This document shows, piece after piece, positions 19,936 to 29,506 of a stretch of DNA of 64,000 bases. Under the pieces are notes generated by a model. It did no database searches and was not told the DNA's origin. It saw nothing but the letters and a program-made list of their open reading frames with translations. The DNA is from Pseudomonas protegens (lineage in GTDB: Bacteria; Pseudomonadota; Gammaproteobacteria; Pseudomonadales; Pseudomonadaceae): the NCBI RefSeq assembly GCF_013407925.2, contig NZ_CP060201.1, positions 2,604,001 through 2,668,000 on the forward strand, in the 5' to 3' direction. Every line of letters starts with the position of its first letter. The stretch's first letter is position 1. Both the position numbers and the translations under genes were made by a program.

Positions 19936-20967
19936 ATGGCCAAACGCCAGCTCAATCGTCGCCAAAACTGGCGCATCGAAAAGATTCAGGGTGAGCGCGC
20001 CGCCCGCGCCGCCAAACGCGAGTCCTCTGCCGTAGAGGCGCTCGAAGGTGGCGACCTGGGCCCGGAACAGACCGGCCTGGTCATCGCCCACTTCGGCGTG
20101 CAGGTCGAGGTCGAAGCGCGCGAAGGCGAGCTGGCCGGCCAGGTATTCCGCTGCTATCTGCGGGCCAACCTGCCGGCATTGGTCACCGGTGATCAAGTGG
20201 TCTGGCGTGCCGGCAATCAGGGCATCGGCGTGATCGTCGCGCAACTGCCACGCAGCACCGAGCTGTGCCGTCCGGACAGCCGCGGCCAGCTCAAGCCGGT
20301 CGCCGCCAACGTCGACATGATCGTGATCGTGTTCGCGCCCATGCCCGAGCCCCACGCCAACCTCATCGACCGCTATCTGGTGGCTGCCGAGCACGCCGGC
20401 ATCCGCCCGTTGCTGCTACTGAACAAGGCCGACCTGATCGACGAGCAGAACGCCCCGGCGCTCAATGCCTTGCTGGCGGTCTATCGCCAGTTGGGCTATC
20501 CGCTGCTGGAAGTCTCGGCGCACCACGGCGACGGCATGGAACAACTGCAAGCCCTGCTGGACGGCCGCATCAGCGTGTTCGTGGGCCAGTCTGGGGTGGG
20601 CAAGTCCTCCCTGGTCAACAGCCTGCTGCCGGAAGTCGAAACCCGGGTCGGGCCGCTGTCGGAGTTTTCCGGACAGGGCACCCATACCACCACCACCGCG
20701 CGCCTGTTCCACTTCCCCGGCGGCGGTGAACTGATCGACTCCCCGGGTATCCGCGAGTTTGGCCTGGGGCATGTCAGCCGCGCCGACGTCGAGGCCGGCT
20801 TCATCGAGTTCAACGACCTGCTGGGCACCTGCCGCTTCCGCGATTGCAAGCACGACCGCGAACCGGGCTGCGCCCTGCTCAAGGCCCTGGAAGACGGGCG
20901 CATCCAGCAACAACGGATGAACAGCTACCGCTCGATTCTCGCCAGCCTGCCCGACAGCAGCTACTGA
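19936..20967 (+). CDS. rsgA: Ribosome small-subunit GTPase RsgA
   Basis: 343 aa with the circularly permuted G motifs of the family. A basic N-terminus ([18 protein letters not shown]) precedes an OB fold, then NKADL (G4), [15 protein letters not shown] (G1), THTTTTA (G2) and DSPG (G3). The C-terminal zinc finger is [14 protein letters not shown]. RsgA checks late 30S maturation and is active on the ribosome. A strong terminator follows 19 bases after the stop. Confidence 0.98.
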   Translation: MAKRQLNRRQNWRIEKIQGERAARAAKRESSAVEALEGGDLGPEQTGLVIAHFGVQVEVEAREGELAGQVFRCYLRANLPALVTGDQVVWRAGNQGIGVIVAQLPRSTELCRPDSRGQLKPVAANVDMIVIVFAPMPEPHANLIDRYLVAAEHAGIRPLLLLNKADLIDEQNAPALNALLAVYRQLGYPLLEVSAHHGDGMEQLQALLDGRISVFVGQSGVGKSSLVNSLLPEVETRVGPLSEFSGQGTHTTTTARLFHFPGGGELIDSPGIREFGLGHVSRADVEAGFIEFNDLLGTCRFRDCKHDREPGCALLKALEDGRIQQQRMNSYRSILASLPDSSY

Positions 20968-20986
20968 ACCCTCTGCTCCAGACACC

Positions 20987-21014
20987 AAAAGGCCGCGAAG
21001 ATCGCGGCCTTTTC
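20987..21014. terminator. Bidirectional terminator between rsgA and motB
   Basis: A 12-bp perfect stem AAAAGGCCGCGA / TCGCGGCCTTTT lies between the convergent rsgA and motB stops. A/T runs on both flanks let it work for either strand. Confidence 0.9.
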
Positions 21015-21019
21015 GTGTC

Positions 21020-22135
21020 TTACCTGGCGCTGCCCGGTGTGGCCGGAGGCGCCGGTGTTGCTGGGGGCGCCGCTGGCTGGGGCGCCGGCGCCGCCGGCTT
21101 GCCAGCGGGAGCCTGACCTGCGGCACCCTGCTCATCCATCTTCAGCACACCGTCCTCAAAGATGTTCAGACGCTGGCGTACCTCGTGGGCCGGCAGCGGT
21201 TCGCTGCCCGGCGGCAAGGCGTGGGGGTCGGTCGGTACTTCTCCGGGAGCCCCGCTGCCCTGAGTCGGTGCCGGCGCCTGCGGATCGACCTGCTCGCCCT
21301 CGATGGCACGCTGGGCCTTCTTGGTCAGCACCACGATGTCGATCCGCCGGTTGACCGGATTGAGCGGGTTCTTGCGATCGAACAGCGCCGAGGAGGCAAA
21401 ACCCACCACCCGAGCCACTTGCGGATCCGGATAACCACCGGCCACCAATGCCCGACGCGCAGCGTTGGCGCGGTTGGCGGACAGCTCCCAGTTGCCGAAC
21501 TCGCCGCTACCGGCATAAGGCGTGGCGTCGGTGTGACCGCTGATGCTGATCTTGTTCGGCACCGCCTTGATGGTGTCGGCCATGGCCAGCAGGATGTCCT
21601 CGAAATACGGCTTCAAGCGCGCACTGCCGGAGTCGAACATTGGCCGGTTCTCGGCGTCCATGATCTGGATGCGCAGGCCATCCGGAGTGATCTCGAAAAG
21701 AATCTGGTCCTTGAACTTCTGCAACTGAGGATTCTCTTCGACCTTGTTCTGCAGCTCTTGCAGCAACAGTTCGAGACGCTCGCGCTCCACCTGCTCGGCC
21801 ATGCCCTCCACTTGCTCGGCGTCCACCGTGACCTTGTCCGGCTGCGGCTGGGACTTGACCTCGGGGTTGAGGGTGTTTTCCGGCGCCAGCTGCGGCGAGC
21901 CGCCCAGGTCGATGATGTATGGCGTGCCGCTTTCCGAGAAGCCGATCGGGTCCTTGAAGTAACCGGCGATGGCGATCTTCTGCTCCGGGGTCGCGGTGGA
22001 CAGCAGCCACAGCACCAGGAAGAACGCCATCATCGCCGTGGCGAAGTCGGCGAAGGCGATTTTCCAGGCGCCCCCGTGATGCCCGCCCGCAAAGCGCTTG
22101 ACGCGCTTGATGATAATCGGCTGGTTATTTTCCAT
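21020..22135 (-). CDS. motB: Flagellar stator protein MotB
   Basis: 371 aa. The basic cytoplasmic tip (KRVKRFAGGHHGGAWK) is followed by the single membrane helix FADFATAMMAFFLVLWLLS carrying the proton-binding D30. After the plug region comes an OmpA-like peptidoglycan-binding domain (ISGHTDATPY, LSANRANAARRALV, NRRIDIVVL). The C-terminus is a Pro/Ala-rich tail of about 90 residues (after QRAIEGEQ), which is low-complexity. MotB anchors the stator to peptidoglycan. It starts four bases after motA. Confidence 0.97.
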   Translation of the reverse strand: MENNQPIIIKRVKRFAGGHHGGAWKIAFADFATAMMAFFLVLWLLSTATPEQKIAIAGYFKDPIGFSESGTPYIIDLGGSPQLAPENTLNPEVKSQPQPDKVTVDAEQVEGMAEQVERERLELLLQELQNKVEENPQLQKFKDQILFEITPDGLRIQIMDAENRPMFDSGSARLKPYFEDILLAMADTIKAVPNKISISGHTDATPYAGSGEFGNWELSANRANAARRALVAGGYPDPQVARVVGFASSALFDRKNPLNPVNRRIDIVVLTKKAQRAIEGEQVDPQAPAPTQGSGAPGEVPTDPHALPPGSEPLPAHEVRQRLNIFEDGVLKMDEQGAAGQAPAGKPAAPAPQPAAPPATPAPPATPGSAR

Positions 22136-22138
22136 GAC

Positions 22139-22990
22139 TTAGCGACCGCGAACCGCTTGTTCCAGCTCGGCGAAGCTAGGACGGTGGGCCGGATACAGGA
22201 CCTTGCGCCCGAACTCCACCGCCAGCGAAGGCGGAACGCCGGAAGCGGAAGCTACCAGGGACGCCTTGATGGCTTCGTAGACATTGAGTTCTTCCTTGGC
22301 GTCGTGGGACAGCGAAGTCGCCAGAGGGCCGAAGAAACCATAGGCCGCCAGAATACCGAAGAAGGTACCTACCAGCGCCGCACCTACGTGCAGACCGATG
22401 GACTTCTGGTCGCCTTCGCCCAGGGACGCCATGGTCACCACGATACCCAGTACCGCCGCCACGATACCGAAGCCCGGCATGGCGTCGGCAACCCCGGTGA
22501 CCGCGTGGGATGGGTGCTCAAGGTCTTCCTTGAGACTGAACAGCTCCATGTCGAACAGGCCTTCGAGCTCGTGGGGAGCCATGTTGCCGGAGGACATGAT
22601 GCGCAGGTAGTCACAGATAAACGCCGTCATGCGTTCATCTTTGAGCACCGCCGGATACTTGGCGAAGATCGGACTGGCCGCGGCGTCTTCGATATCACCC
22701 TCGATCGCCATCATGCCTTCACGGCGGCTCTTGTTGAGGATCTCGTAGATCAGGCCCAGCACTTCCAGATAGAAGGTGTGGGTGAAACGCGAACTGAACA
22801 TGCCCAGGGATTTTTTCACGACGTGCATCGTCATGTAGCCCGGGTTGGCCTGCAGGAATGCGCCGAAGGCTGCACCACCGATGATCATGACCTCGAAGGG
22901 TTGGATCAGAGCAGCGATTTTGCCGTGAGAGAGCACGTATCCGCCGAGCACGCTCGCGAATACGACGATGATGCCGATAATTTTAGCCAT
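22139..22990 (-). CDS. motA: Flagellar stator proton channel MotA
   Basis: 283 aa from MAKIIGIIVVFASVLGGYVLSHG; upstream in-frame codons are not family-like and were left out. Four membrane helices are visible. The cytoplasmic loop has the charged residues that contact FliG (RREGMMAIEGDIEDAAAS; DERMTAFICDYLRIM). The proline-containing segment PGFGIVAAVLGIVVTMAS and the last helix LVGTFFGILAAYGFFGPL complete the channel. MotA with MotB converts proton flow to torque. No good ribosome binding site precedes the ATG. Transcription likely starts at the FliA-type promoter at 23059-23085. Confidence 0.96.
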   Translation of the reverse strand: MAKIIGIIVVFASVLGGYVLSHGKIAALIQPFEVMIIGGAAFGAFLQANPGYMTMHVVKKSLGMFSSRFTHTFYLEVLGLIYEILNKSRREGMMAIEGDIEDAAASPIFAKYPAVLKDERMTAFICDYLRIMSSGNMAPHELEGLFDMELFSLKEDLEHPSHAVTGVADAMPGFGIVAAVLGIVVTMASLGEGDQKSIGLHVGAALVGTFFGILAAYGFFGPLATSLSHDAKEELNVYEAIKASLVASASGVPPSLAVEFGRKVLYPAHRPSFAELEQAVRGR

Positions 22991-23058
22991 AGGTAGGAGA
23001 GTACTTATTGAGTCGGGTTCAAGGTCATATTCGGAAGTTCTTAAAACTCTTCTTCTAC

Positions 23059-23085
23059 TTATCGGCAAAACTGCGCCAGACTATA
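23059..23085 (-). promoter_or_regulatory. FliA (sigma28) promoter of motAB
   Basis: On the minus strand GCCGATAA (23066-23059) is an exact match to the FliA -10 element. Exactly 15 bases upstream lies TATA (23085-23082), one mismatch from the TAAA -35 core. The predicted start near 23052 leaves a 5' leader of about 60 bases before motA. Confidence 0.75.
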
Positions 23086-23156
23086 GCCAGTTAAGGCGAA
23101 AAGCCAGTTTGGCCCGCTCTGGGCGTGTTCAAAGCAGACGATGATTGCGCCCAACC

Positions 23157-24695
23157 ATGTCTAATGAAACCAACGTCCCACATTCCCCGCCGACCTCTCT
23201 GGACGCCTGGGTAAAGCTGCTTAATGGCGTGCGCTTGCCCGTGCCGCAAGCCAGCCATGATCGCGTGTGCAAAGCCATCGCCAACAACCGCAGCTCGCTG
23301 CGAGACATCGCCGATCTGATGCAAAACAGCCCTGCGCTGGCCCTGAGCGTGATCCGCGAAGCCAATCGGCATTCCCACGGCAGCATGAGCGAGCCGGCAG
23401 AAAACCTGGAGGTCGCGGTCAACCGCCTGGGCCTCAAGCGCACCGAAGAACTGCTGGAACAGTTGCCGACCCTGCCCGAGGAAAAGATCCCCCAGGAGCT
23501 GCGGCAACTGCAATTGATCAGCCAGCACGCCACCCAGCAAGCCAACGGCTTTTTTGCCGGGCGCCTGGCGCGGCTGTGGCAGGACATTCACTGGGGCAGC
23601 CTGCTGTTCCTCTCGCCACTGTGGGCCATGGCCCTGGTCTATCCCAAGCTCATGGAAGAGTGGGAGCTGCGGGTCATCTATAAGCAAGAGTCGGCGCGCA
23701 AGGTGGAAATGCAGCTGTTCGGCGTGCGACTGATGGAGCTGTGCCAGGCGCTGGTGCAGGTCTGGCACTTGCCGATCTGGGTGCAGCAGGGTTATCGCCT
23801 GCTGACCCGTGAACGGCGTCAACTGGCCAAGGTCATGCTGATCGCCCGGGACAACGAGCATCCCCTGCGCCAGCAGCAACGCCTGGACGCCGACCCGGAC
23901 CTGCAACGCTGGCTGAACCAGCCGGCCAACTGCGTATTGCTGGCCAACGGCCTGGCCCTGGCGGCTCAACACTCCTGGAACAACCCCCACGGCCGACGCT
24001 GGCAGAACCTCACCGGCCTTTACCTGCAGATGCCGATCGCCCTGGTCCAGCAACAACTGCACCAGCAGGCCGCAACCAGCGCCCGCAATGACAGCCAGCC
24101 GGACCTCTGGCATCCAGCCCAGGCCCTGCTCTGGCCCTGGAACGCCCGCCGCCTGCACAGCGGCGAACAGCCCGCACCGGCGCCCACGGCCGAAGAACTG
24201 GCCAAGTGGCGCAAGGCCTGCAGCGAACTACTGCTCGAACAAAGCCCCTTTACCAATGCCGTGCATCTCACCAGTTTTGCCAGAGACGCCCTGGTGGCAT
24301 GCGGCATGCGCCGGGTATTGCTGCTGATGGTCGATCGCAGCCTGAGTCATCTGCGGGTGCAACAGCTATATGGCCTGCCCAAAGAAGCTGCGGGGCTGAC
24401 TCTGCAGACCAAGCAGAGCTCGCTGCTGCAGCGCTTGCTGGAGAAATCCGCCCAGGTACGCCTGACGCCGGCCAACAATGCACAGTATTCCTCGCACCTG
24501 CCGGGCCCCTTGCGCCAACTGTTCCGCGGCGAAAACCTGCTGCTGCGCTCACTGTCCTGCAATGGCCGGGTACTGATGCTGGTAATCGCCGACCAGGGCG
24601 GCGTGCCGTTCTCGGAAATCAGTGTCCAGGCATTCGGCAAGACCGCTCAGTGCATCGAAAAAGCCTTGCACAGCTTTACCAACCGCAGCCAATGA
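23157..24695 (+). CDS. HDOD-domain signalling protein with a C-terminal GAF-like region
   Basis: About 512 aa from ATG 23157 (MSNETNVPHSPPTSLDAW); a TTG 12 bases earlier is less likely. Residues 10-230 form an HDOD domain: LPVPQASHDRVCKAI, LRDIADLMQNSPALALSVIREAN and AVNRLGLKRTEELLEQL. HDOD domains are HD-type folds that usually lack the metal ligands and serve as regulators. The last 140 residues (SFARDALVACGMRRVLLLMVDRSLSHLRV ... LMLVIADQGGVPFSEISVQAFGKTAQCIEKAL) look GAF-like. The position next to motAB is conserved in pseudomonads, which may hint at motility or c-di-GMP control; that is inference. Confidence 0.8.
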   Translation: MSNETNVPHSPPTSLDAWVKLLNGVRLPVPQASHDRVCKAIANNRSSLRDIADLMQNSPALALSVIREANRHSHGSMSEPAENLEVAVNRLGLKRTEELLEQLPTLPEEKIPQELRQLQLISQHATQQANGFFAGRLARLWQDIHWGSLLFLSPLWAMALVYPKLMEEWELRVIYKQESARKVEMQLFGVRLMELCQALVQVWHLPIWVQQGYRLLTRERRQLAKVMLIARDNEHPLRQQQRLDADPDLQRWLNQPANCVLLANGLALAAQHSWNNPHGRRWQNLTGLYLQMPIALVQQQLHQQAATSARNDSQPDLWHPAQALLWPWNARRLHSGEQPAPAPTAEELAKWRKACSELLLEQSPFTNAVHLTSFARDALVACGMRRVLLLMVDRSLSHLRVQQLYGLPKEAAGLTLQTKQSSLLQRLLEKSAQVRLTPANNAQYSSHLPGPLRQLFRGENLLLRSLSCNGRVLMLVIADQGGVPFSEISVQAFGKTAQCIEKALHSFTNRSQ

Positions 24696-24738
24696 CGCTT
24701 GCGCTACAATCCCACCCTTTGTGCCCTGGGGACCTCAC

Positions 24739-25554
24739 ATGTCTGACTTCTCTGGCTTGCCGCTGGTCATCGAACCGAGCGACTTGCTCGCCCGCCTCGA
24801 CGCCCGCGAACTGATCCTGGTCGACCTGACCAGCGCCGCCCGCTATGCCACCGGACATATCCCCGGGGCACGCTTCGTCGACCCCAAGCGCACCCAGCTC
24901 GGCCAGCCCCCCGCTCCCGGACTGCTACCGCCGCAGAACGCCCTTGAAGCGCTGTTCGGCGAGCTCGGGCACAACCCGGACGCGGTGTACGTGGTCTATG
25001 ACGACGAAGGCGGCGGTTGGGCCGGGCGCTTCATCTGGCTTCTGGACGTGATCGGCCACGGTCGCTACCACTACCTGGATGGCGGCCTGCCGGCCTGGCT
25101 GGCGGAAAGCCTGCCCGTGAGCACCGAAGTCCCGCCAGCGGCAGGCGGCCCGGTGCCGCTGACCCTGCATGACGAACCCACCGCCACCCGCGAATACCTG
25201 CAAAGCCGTCTTGGCGCCGCTGACCTGGCAATCTGGGACGCGCGTGGCCCGCTGGAATACTCCGGGGAGAAGGTCCTGGCAGCCAAGGGCGGACACATTC
25301 CCGGCGCGGTGAACTTCGAGTGGACCGCCGGCATGGACCAGGCACGCCACCTGCGCATCCGCCGCGACATGCCGCAGATCCTCATGGACCTGGGCATCAG
25401 CAAAGACAAAGAAATCATCACCCACTGCCAGACCCACCACCGCTCCGGCTTCACCTACCTGGTGGCCAAGGCGTTGGGCTACCCGCGGGTCAAGGGCTAC
25501 GCCGGCTCCTGGGGCGAATGGGGCAATCATCCCGATACGCCCGTAGAGATTTAA
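24739..25554 (+). CDS. rhdA: Thiosulfate sulfurtransferase (rhodanese) RhdA
   Basis: 271 aa from ATG 24739, with GGGGA nine bases upstream; that length equals the well-studied Azotobacter RhdA. Two rhodanese domains are present: the first (VDLTSAARYATGHIPGARFVD) lacks the cysteine, and the second carries the active site C230-QTHHRSG, the CQTHHR variant loop of RhdA proteins. It moves sulfane sulfur from thiosulfate to cyanide or other acceptors. In cyanide-producing pseudomonads it is linked to cyanide detoxification. psd follows 18 bases later. Confidence 0.95.
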   Translation: MSDFSGLPLVIEPSDLLARLDARELILVDLTSAARYATGHIPGARFVDPKRTQLGQPPAPGLLPPQNALEALFGELGHNPDAVYVVYDDEGGGWAGRFIWLLDVIGHGRYHYLDGGLPAWLAESLPVSTEVPPAAGGPVPLTLHDEPTATREYLQSRLGAADLAIWDARGPLEYSGEKVLAAKGGHIPGAVNFEWTAGMDQARHLRIRRDMPQILMDLGISKDKEIITHCQTHHRSGFTYLVAKALGYPRVKGYAGSWGEWGNHPDTPVEI

Positions 25555-25572
25555 GGTTTTTAAGGACACCCA

Positions 25573-26433
25573 ATGAAAAAGCGCTTGTTCATCCTCAGCC
25601 AGTACCTGCTGCCTCACCACCTGCTGTCGCGCCTGGCCGGCTGCATTGCCGAGTGCCGCGTGCGCTGGTTCAAGAATGCCTTCACCCGCTGGTTCGCCAA
25701 GCAGTATCAGGTGGACATGTCCGAGGCCCAGGTCGAGGACGTGACCGCCTACGAACACTTCAACGCCTTCTTCACCCGCGCCCTGAAAGACGGCGCACGA
25801 CCGCTGGACCCGACGCCGGGCGCAGTGCTCAGCCCTGCCGACGGCGCCGTCAGCCAACTGGGCCCGATCGAGCACGGCCGAGTGTTCCAGGCCAAGGGCC
25901 ACAGCTACAGCGTGCTGGAACTGCTGGGTGGCGATCCGGCCCTGGCTGCCCCCTTCATGGGCGGCGACTTTGCCACTATCTACCTGTCGCCCAAGGACTA
26001 TCACCGGGTGCACATGCCACTGGCCGGCACCCTGCGGGAAATGGTCTATGTCCCTGGCCGCATCTTCTCGGTGAACCAGACCACCGCCGAGAACGTGCCT
26101 GAACTGTTCGCCCGCAACGAGCGCGTGGTGTGCATTTTCGACACCGAACGCGGGCCGATGGCGCTGGTACTGGTGGGCGCCATGATCGTGGCTTCGATCG
26201 AAACCGTCTGGGCCGGCCTGGTAACCCCGCCCAAGCGCGAACTCAAGACTGTGCGCTACGACGAAGCGGCCCGGGCACCGATTCATCTGGAAAAAGGTGC
26301 CGAAATGGGGCGCTTCAAGCTGGGTTCCACGGCCATCGTGCTGTTTGGCCCGGACCAGGTGCAGTGGGCGGAAGAACTGGCCGCCGGCTCGCCAGTACGC
26401 ATGGGCCAGGGCTTGGGTCTGCCCAAGGCCTGA
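25573..26433 (+). CDS. psd: Phosphatidylserine decarboxylase
   Basis: 286 aa proenzyme. It decarboxylates phosphatidylserine to phosphatidylethanolamine at the inner membrane. The self-cleavage site L250-G251-S252-T is present; cleavage between G251 and S252 makes the pyruvoyl group. D90 (SPADGAV) and H147 (YHRVHMP) are at the expected catalytic positions. It lies 18 bases after rhdA and ends before a strong bidirectional terminator. Confidence 0.98.
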   Translation: MKKRLFILSQYLLPHHLLSRLAGCIAECRVRWFKNAFTRWFAKQYQVDMSEAQVEDVTAYEHFNAFFTRALKDGARPLDPTPGAVLSPADGAVSQLGPIEHGRVFQAKGHSYSVLELLGGDPALAAPFMGGDFATIYLSPKDYHRVHMPLAGTLREMVYVPGRIFSVNQTTAENVPELFARNERVVCIFDTERGPMALVLVGAMIVASIETVWAGLVTPPKRELKTVRYDEAARAPIHLEKGAEMGRFKLGSTAIVLFGPDQVQWAEELAAGSPVRMGQGLGLPKA

Positions 26434-26450
26434 AACCCGGATACCGGACA

Positions 26451-26480
26451 AAAAAACGCCGCTGATCAGCGGCGTTTTTT
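26451..26480. terminator. Bidirectional terminator between psd and serB
   Basis: AAAAAACGCCGCTGA / TCAGCGGCGTTTTTT is a continuous perfect 15-bp inverted repeat. It lies 17 bases after psd and 25 bases after the serB stop on the other strand. Confidence 0.92.
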
Positions 26481-26505
26481 ATGCTCGGGGCGTTTTCCGC
26501 ACAGC

Positions 26506-27720
26506 TCAGAGCTGACCGTCACGATCGCGGAAGCCCAGCAGATACAACACCCCATCCAGGCCCAGGGTCGAGATCGCCTGCTTGGCCGACTGCTTGACCA
26601 GCGGCTTGGCACGGAATGCCACGCCCAGGCCGGCAATGCCCAGCATCGGCAGGTCGTTGGCGCCATCACCGACAGCGATGGTCTGCTCCAGGCGCAGGCC
26701 TTCCTTGTGCGCCAGCTCGCGCAGCAGATCAGCCTTGCGCTGGGCGTCGACGATCGGCTCCACCGCCACGCCGGTCACTTTGCCGTCCACCACTTCCAGC
26801 TCGTTGGCAAACACATAGTCGATGCCCAGCTTGGCCTGCAACTGCTTGGCGAAGTAGGTGAAGCCGCCTGAAAGAATCGCGGTCTTGTAGCCCAGACGCT
26901 TGAGTTCGGCGAACAGGGTTTCGGCGCCCTCGGTCAGGCGCAGCGAGGCGCCGATGGAGTCCAGCACGCTGACGTCCAGGCCCTTGAGCAAGGCCAGGCG
27001 TTCCTTGAAGCTGGCACGAAAATCCAGCTCACCGGCCATGGCCCGCTCAGTGATTTCTGCCACCCGATCACCCACGCCTGCCGCCTTGGCCAGCTCGTCG
27101 ATCACCTCGGCCTCGATCAGCGTCGAGTCCATGTCGAACACCGCCAAACGGCGGTTGCGGCGAAACAGCGAGTCTTCCTGGAAGGCGATGTCGACGTTCA
27201 GCTCCTGGGCCACGCTGAGGAACTCGGCCCGCAGCGCTTGCGGGTCGGCGGCTTCGCCACGCACCGAGAACTCGATGCAGCCCTTGCCCTGATCGGCCGG
27301 CATATCCAGGGGCATGCGCCCGGACAGGCGATCGATGTGGTCGATGTTCAGGCCGTACTTGGCAGTGATCGAACTCACCCGCTGCAACTGCTCGGCGGTG
27401 ACCTTGCGGGTCAGCAGGGTGACGATATGGCGTTGCTTGCCCTGGCCGTCGACCCACTGCTGGTAATCGTCTTCGGACACCGGCGTGAAACGCACCTGCT
27501 GGTCGAGCTTGTAGGCGGTGAACAGAATGTCCTTGAGCACCGACGAACTCTGTTCGTTGCTCGGAATTTCAACCAGGATGCCGAACGACAAGGTGTCGTG
27601 GATCACCGCCTGACCGATGTCGAGAATGTTCACACCGCCCTGGGCCAGAACGCCGGTAATGGCCGCAGTCAGACCGGGACGATCTTCGCCGGTGATGTTG
27701 ATCAGGACAATTTCGCGCAA
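26506..27720 (-). CDS. serB: Phosphoserine phosphatase with N-terminal ACT domains
   Basis: 404 aa. The start is TTG at 27720 (REIVLINITGEDRPGLTAAITGVL); upstream residues of the longer frame are not family-like. Two tandem ACT-like regions fill the first 180 residues (GEDRPGLTAAI; RHIVTLLTRKVTAEQL). The HAD phosphatase domain has D196-M-D198-S-T, SGGFTYFAKQL and GDGANDLPML. It makes serine from phosphoserine. It is divergent from the HAMP membrane protein gene, the same arrangement as serB/ytjB in enterobacteria. Confidence 0.97.
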   Translation of the reverse strand: MREIVLINITGEDRPGLTAAITGVLAQGGVNILDIGQAVIHDTLSFGILVEIPSNEQSSSVLKDILFTAYKLDQQVRFTPVSEDDYQQWVDGQGKQRHIVTLLTRKVTAEQLQRVSSITAKYGLNIDHIDRLSGRMPLDMPADQGKGCIEFSVRGEAADPQALRAEFLSVAQELNVDIAFQEDSLFRRNRRLAVFDMDSTLIEAEVIDELAKAAGVGDRVAEITERAMAGELDFRASFKERLALLKGLDVSVLDSIGASLRLTEGAETLFAELKRLGYKTAILSGGFTYFAKQLQAKLGIDYVFANELEVVDGKVTGVAVEPIVDAQRKADLLRELAHKEGLRLEQTIAVGDGANDLPMLGIAGLGVAFRAKPLVKQSAKQAISTLGLDGVLYLLGFRDRDGQL

Positions 27721-27790
27721 GGCGCACCCCCGAGGTGGAAAAAAAGCGCATTCTACCCACTTTCGGTGACCATCGGGCACAGCCAGCGCT

Positions 27791-27818
27791 TTGCCGGTCT
27801 AGGGCCTGTCGCTATACT
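27791..27818 (+). promoter_or_regulatory. Probable sigma70 promoter of the HAMP membrane protein gene
   Basis: TTGCCG (27791-27796) and TATACT (27813-27818) are spaced by 16 bases, 36 bases before the GTG start at 27854. Confidence 0.6.
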
Positions 27819-27853
27819 GCGCGTCAAATTCACGGACAAAAGAGCCGAGCTCA

Positions 27854-29380
27854 GTGAACCGGCCCACGCCAGTCAAAACCGACAACTTCTTCCTGCTGAT
27901 CTTCCGTGCACTGCGCCATCGTCGCGTGCCGATTGCATTGCGCATCGCCAGCCATAACGTGATCCTGGTCGCCCTGGCCCTGGTGATCTATGCCGGCGTG
28001 ATGGGCCTGCAGTTCAAGCAAGCCATGCACGAACAGGCCGATGCCCTGGGTCAGAGCCTGACCACCCAGACCGCCACCTCGGCCACCGAGTTGCTGGTGT
28101 CCAACGACATCCTCAGCCTCAACGTCCTGCTCAACAACCTGACCAAGAACCCGCTGGTGGCCCACGCGGCGATCTACAGCGTCGACAACCGCATCCTCGC
28201 CGAGGCCGGACAGCGCCCCAAGAGCAGCCTGCTGGGCGAAACCGAGGGCGTGTACCAGACCAAGATCACCTTTCAGGACGTGACCGCCGGCAACCTGCGG
28301 ATCAGCCTGGACATGGCGCAGTTCCAGCAGCCAATGACCATCAGCCTGCAGAGCATGGGCATCCTCAGCGCCATCCTGCTGGCCCTGGCGCTGGCCCTGA
28401 GCCTGCGCCTGGGTCGCCACATCTCCACACCGTTGCTGCAACTGCGTGTCTGGCTGCGGGACCTGGATGAACACACACCGGCCACTCAGCGCCAGGACGA
28501 GATCGGCGATCTGGCGCGCCAGCTGCACGCCCGCCTGGTGCCGGAAAAGCCCGAGCCAGAGCTTCAACCTGAACTGGAAGCAGAGGCCGACGAGGAACCC
28601 GAGCCCGGCTTCGAAGTGCGCAACTTGCGTGATCCGAGCTTTGATCAAAGCACGCCCGTGGCTGGCCTGAAGCCTGCGCCACGGCATCTGGTCAGCGCGG
28701 AGGAGGACGAGCTGGACGAAGAAGATCCGTTCGCCGACCTGCGTGATCACTCGTCGACACCCGCTCCCAAACCGACGCTGCAACCGCAAACGCCCGCCCA
28801 GCCTCAGCACAGCGCGGTACTCGCGGTGCAACTGGGCGCCCAGGAACAACTGCGACGCCTGCCACGGGCACGCTTGATGGAATTGCTCGAGCGCTATCGC
28901 GACTGCCTCGACCAGGCCGCCTCGCTGTACCAGAGCGAACTGCACACCCTGAACGACGGCAGCACGCTGATGCTGTTCCACAGCGAAGACAGCGGCGACG
29001 ATTACCTGACCAACGCCATCTGCTGCGGCGAACTGCTGCGCGCCCTGGGCCATGCCCTGCAGATCGAAGTGGCGGACAGCGGCATCACCCTGCAATTGCA
29101 ACTGGGCCTGACGCTGGGCGAAGGACTGTTCGGCCTGAGCCAGATCGACCTGCTGCTCACCGAAACGGCTCAAGATGCCCTGGCCCTGTCCCAGCACAGC
29201 CGCAACCTGCTGCTGGTGGAGCGCAAGGTCAATGACGACGCGCTGCTGCGCCAGCGCGCACGCATCCGTCCGATCGCCAGCCCTGAAGGTGCATGCTGCG
29301 TTGAACGCCTGATGGAGCCCTACCCGTCGATGCTGGAGCGACAACTGGCGCGCATGCATGAAACACGGGCCAAGCTGTAA
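27854..29380 (+). CDS. AhpA/YtjB-like membrane protein with HAMP and cyclase-like C-terminal region
   Basis: 508 aa with a GTG start. A basic N-terminus precedes a membrane helix (VILVALALVIYAGVMGL, 36-52), an extracytoplasmic region of about 110 residues, a second helix (169-186) and a HAMP region (187-229). A very acidic, Pro-rich linker (230-318) follows. Residues 320-455 read like a class III nucleotidyl cyclase fold: AVLAVQLGAQ, LHTLNDGSTLMLF, LQLQLGLTLGEGLFG and ALALSQHSRNLLLVE fall in the expected order. The metal-binding aspartates and other catalytic residues are not visible, so it is probably a sensor or binding domain. Its position beside serB matches the smp/ytjB family. Function unknown. 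Confidence 0.75.
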   Translation: MNRPTPVKTDNFFLLIFRALRHRRVPIALRIASHNVILVALALVIYAGVMGLQFKQAMHEQADALGQSLTTQTATSATELLVSNDILSLNVLLNNLTKNPLVAHAAIYSVDNRILAEAGQRPKSSLLGETEGVYQTKITFQDVTAGNLRISLDMAQFQQPMTISLQSMGILSAILLALALALSLRLGRHISTPLLQLRVWLRDLDEHTPATQRQDEIGDLARQLHARLVPEKPEPELQPELEAEADEEPEPGFEVRNLRDPSFDQSTPVAGLKPAPRHLVSAEEDELDEEDPFADLRDHSSTPAPKPTLQPQTPAQPQHSAVLAVQLGAQEQLRRLPRARLMELLERYRDCLDQAASLYQSELHTLNDGSTLMLFHSEDSGDDYLTNAICCGELLRALGHALQIEVADSGITLQLQLGLTLGEGLFGLSQIDLLLTETAQDALALSQHSRNLLLVERKVNDDALLRQRARIRPIASPEGACCVERLMEPYPSMLERQLARMHETRAKL

Positions 29381-29397
29381 GGCGACTCCCGCACAAG

Positions 29398-29424
29398 AAA
29401 AAGCCCGCCCAGTGCGGGCTTTTT
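29398..29424 (+). terminator. Terminator after the HAMP membrane protein gene
   Basis: The stem AAAAAGCCCGC / GCGGGCTTTTT lies 17 bases after the stop and ends in five T residues. Confidence 0.88.
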
Positions 29425-29506
29425 CGTGGCCGGCGGGCAGACGCTGGCACTGCCTGCGACAAGCATCGAAGGGGCTTGAGCACTGGGGATATCGCCGCGG
29501 GCAGCC

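Noticed and set aside
24925..26451. A 508-codon minus-strand frame over rhdA and psd
   Set aside because: It mirrors two confirmed genes; the product is His/Gln/Gly-rich without motifs.
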